Of a DNA stretch of 40,966 bases, positions 40,028 to 40,966 are shown piece after piece. This DNA comes from a virus. Below the pieces are notes generated by a model that saw nothing but the letters and a program-made list of their open reading frames with translations, searched no databases and had not been told where the DNA came from. A program made the position numbers and the translations under genes. The stretch is taken from positions 1 through 40,966 of the IMG/VR virus record IMGVR_UViG_3300031840_000210; one strand, written 5' to 3'. Numbering within the stretch: position 1 is the stretch's first letter; each line of letters starts with the position of its first letter.

Positions 40028-40207
40028 TGTGTCGGTAGTTCTTACTCTTCCCTAGTTCCAACTGTTTCAGCTATCGCCTAATTAGGTTGATGTTCAAGAG
40101 GAATTTTATTCCCTTAAAGAATCTCAGAGAGATTCACCCACGCCCATTTGTTTTAAGTCAAGGTCTCGTTCCAACGACTACTGGCTTTATATTTCACCAA
40201 TTCAAGT
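40028..40207 (-). other. Structured 5' leader of the ribozyme operon
   Basis: About 180 bases between the promoter candidate and HHR6, without a gene. On the minus strand it holds hairpins GAATCTC-TCT-GAGATTC, GGAAT-AAA-ATTCC and AGCTG-AAA-CAGTT, and the sequence GTTGGAAC twice (in CGTTGGAACG and in AGTTGGAACT). The repeated motif in two hairpin-like settings suggests a folded RNA, possibly a regulatory or aptamer-like domain. Confidence 0.5.
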
Positions 40208-40236
40208 ATTTAAACAGATTACTGCATCATTGTCTA
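40208..40236 (-). promoter_or_regulatory. Candidate promoter of the ribozyme operon
   Basis: On the minus strand TAGACA (40236-40231), 17-base spacer ending in TGT, and TTAAAT (40213-40208) give an extended -10 promoter. It lies in the divergent gap between the small terminase (starting 40267) and the leftward operon, the only gap upstream of it. Confidence 0.45.
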
Positions 40237-40266
40237 ATCATATTTGTCTATTTATTTGCTATCTAA

Positions 40267-40794
40267 ATGAGAGCATTACCAAGATTCCAGATACCAGTTA
40301 ATATTCAATCTATGAAAGACGACAAAACAAAACCAAAACTCCAAGTTATAAAAACAGATGATCTAACCATAAAGCAGAGGTCATTCGTTAATGAAATTGT
40401 TAAGGGCAAGTTAGGAAGTTATAAAGAGGTCTATGCGAAAGTCTATGATGTATCTCTAACCAAAGGAGGAAAGATTCCTAAGTGGGTAGAAGTGGAGGCT
40501 AGTAAGTTAGTGGCTAACCCTAAGATAGCACTAAGCATACAAAAGGCTTTAGAGCGTAAGGAGGTCAGTTCAGTAGCTTCTAGCCTTAGGACAAGGAACT
40601 ATGTCATAGAACAACTCTACAAAGAGTCCAGAGAGTCTGATAGTGATTCAGCTAGGATTAGAGCATTGGAGTTACTAGGGAAGAGTGTAGCCATGTTCAC
40701 AGATGTAACAGAGCAAAAGGAAACAAGAGATAGCATAGACATAGAACAAGACATAGAAGAGAAGATTAGTAGGCTATTAGATAGGGAGGGGTAA
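40267..40794 (+). CDS. terS: Small terminase subunit, 175 aa
   Basis: The central part (LTIKQRSFVNEIVKGKLGSYKEVYAKVYDV, EASKLVANPKIALSIQKAL) matches the terminase small-subunit pattern: a helix-turn-helix with L-x-x-K-Q-R-x-F-V and a NPK-I helix. The C-terminal half is a coiled coil (SARIRALELLGKSVAMF) and an acidic tail. TerS binds the packaging site and stimulates the large subunit. ATG 40267 gives a 15-residue N-terminal extension over ATG 40312 (MKDDKTK); both lack a clear ribosome site. The large subunit is not in the window and probably follows beyond the right edge. Confidence 0.8.
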   Translation: MRALPRFQIPVNIQSMKDDKTKPKLQVIKTDDLTIKQRSFVNEIVKGKLGSYKEVYAKVYDVSLTKGGKIPKWVEVEASKLVANPKIALSIQKALERKEVSSVASSLRTRNYVIEQLYKESRESDSDSARIRALELLGKSVAMFTDVTEQKETRDSIDIEQDIEEKISRLLDREG

Positions 40795-40966
40795 ACACCA
40801 CCCTATTTTAAAACCAGATAGATAGACCCCCCACCCCCCTATATGTACCCGTCAATCGCAGGACATACATATATAGTGATTTGCACAAACATATAGCTAT
40901 TTTCCCAATAGGGTACTAATTGCATTTTGCTAGCAGGTAGATATTAGACCCCCACCCCCTGTTTTT
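40795..40966. other. Gap after small terminase with two C-tract repeats
   Basis: 172 bases without a gene in view. GACCCCCCACCCCCC at 40826-40841 and GACCCCCACCCCC at 40948-40960 are near-identical C-rich tracts about 122 bases apart, in an otherwise AT-rich genome. On the opposite strand they are runs of five to six G in pairs. Repeats and G tracts next to a small terminase gene may mark a packaging site, which is inference. Confidence 0.5.

Noticed and set aside
40040-40090. Apparent ribozyme-like piece GGCGATAGCTGAAACAG in the leader
   Set aside because: It has GAAAC next to a short hairpin but lacks CUGANGA, a stem I and a cleavage site in order.
40140-40200. tRNA-like look of GTTCCAAC and CCA near 40170-40200
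   Set aside because: No acceptor, D and anticodon stems could be drawn on either strand.

Overview
The window is a large part of a tailed, double-stranded DNA phage genome from an AT-rich marine-type lineage. The host is most likely a Gram-negative heterotroph, because the phage carries outer-membrane and periplasmic curli-type proteins, a FecR-domain protein and a Gram-negative style lysis cassette. Virion genes of the short-tailed (podovirus) type dominate the left 25 kb: a fibre tail with an intramolecular chaperone end, a nozzle or stabilisation-like protein, Gln/Ala-rich internal proteins and one 2931-residue polyvalent virion protein. The small terminase subunit sits at the right edge. 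Large terminase, portal, major capsid protein and DNA polymerase are not in the window, so it is an arc of a larger genome whose packaging and capsid genes probably lie between the right and left ends. No tRNA, CRISPR array, integrase or insertion sequence was seen.

Layout. 1-2.8 kb (+): end of a tail fibre and a run of small genes, a SAM methyltransferase between two lysine-rich proteins, and a staphylococcal-nuclease-like protein. 2.8-7.5 kb (+): a tightly overlapping cluster of CsgF-like, CsgG-like, curlin-repeat and FecR-domain proteins and a CHASE2 adenylate cyclase. It runs directly into the holin and GH24 endolysin (7.5-8.4 kb). 8.4-25.3 kb (+): virion proteins. 25.3-30.5 kb (-): early-type operon of small overlapping genes plus a recombination set (Cas4-like nuclease, single-strand annealing protein, SSB-like protein, Ref-like HNH nuclease, PD-(D/E)XK nuclease), driven from a divergent promoter region near 30.5 kb. 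30.6-33.2 kb (+): primase-helicase and neighbours. 33.1-34.1 kb (-): small genes including a ribbon-helix-helix protein. 34.2-34.8 kb: non-coding, with two minus-strand terminators, two perfect DnaA boxes and AT-rich repeats. 34.8-40.2 kb (-): an operon containing a MoxR-type ATPase, a DUF3150-like protein and a metallopeptidase/VWA protein. 40.3-40.8 kb (+): small terminase.

The most striking finding is in the last minus-strand operon. Apart from the overlapping DUF3150/VWA pair, every intergenic gap, and also the leader, contains a hammerhead ribozyme. There are six in about 5 kb. Three are type I (open at stem I) and follow stop codons; three are type III (open at stem III) and lie upstream of start codons. 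Stems I, II and III and the GUC cleavage site can be drawn by hand for all six. Cleavage would turn one polycistronic transcript into gene-by-gene messages with 2',3'-cyclic-phosphate 3' ends and 5'-OH 5' ends. In two of them the stem III side also pairs with the Shine-Dalgarno sequence of the next gene, and one has a 188-nt folded insert in loop III. The second system of interest is the phage-borne curli secretion, FecR and CHASE2-cyclase cluster fused to the lysis cassette.

All calls come from reading sequence and remembered family features. No database search or folding program was run.
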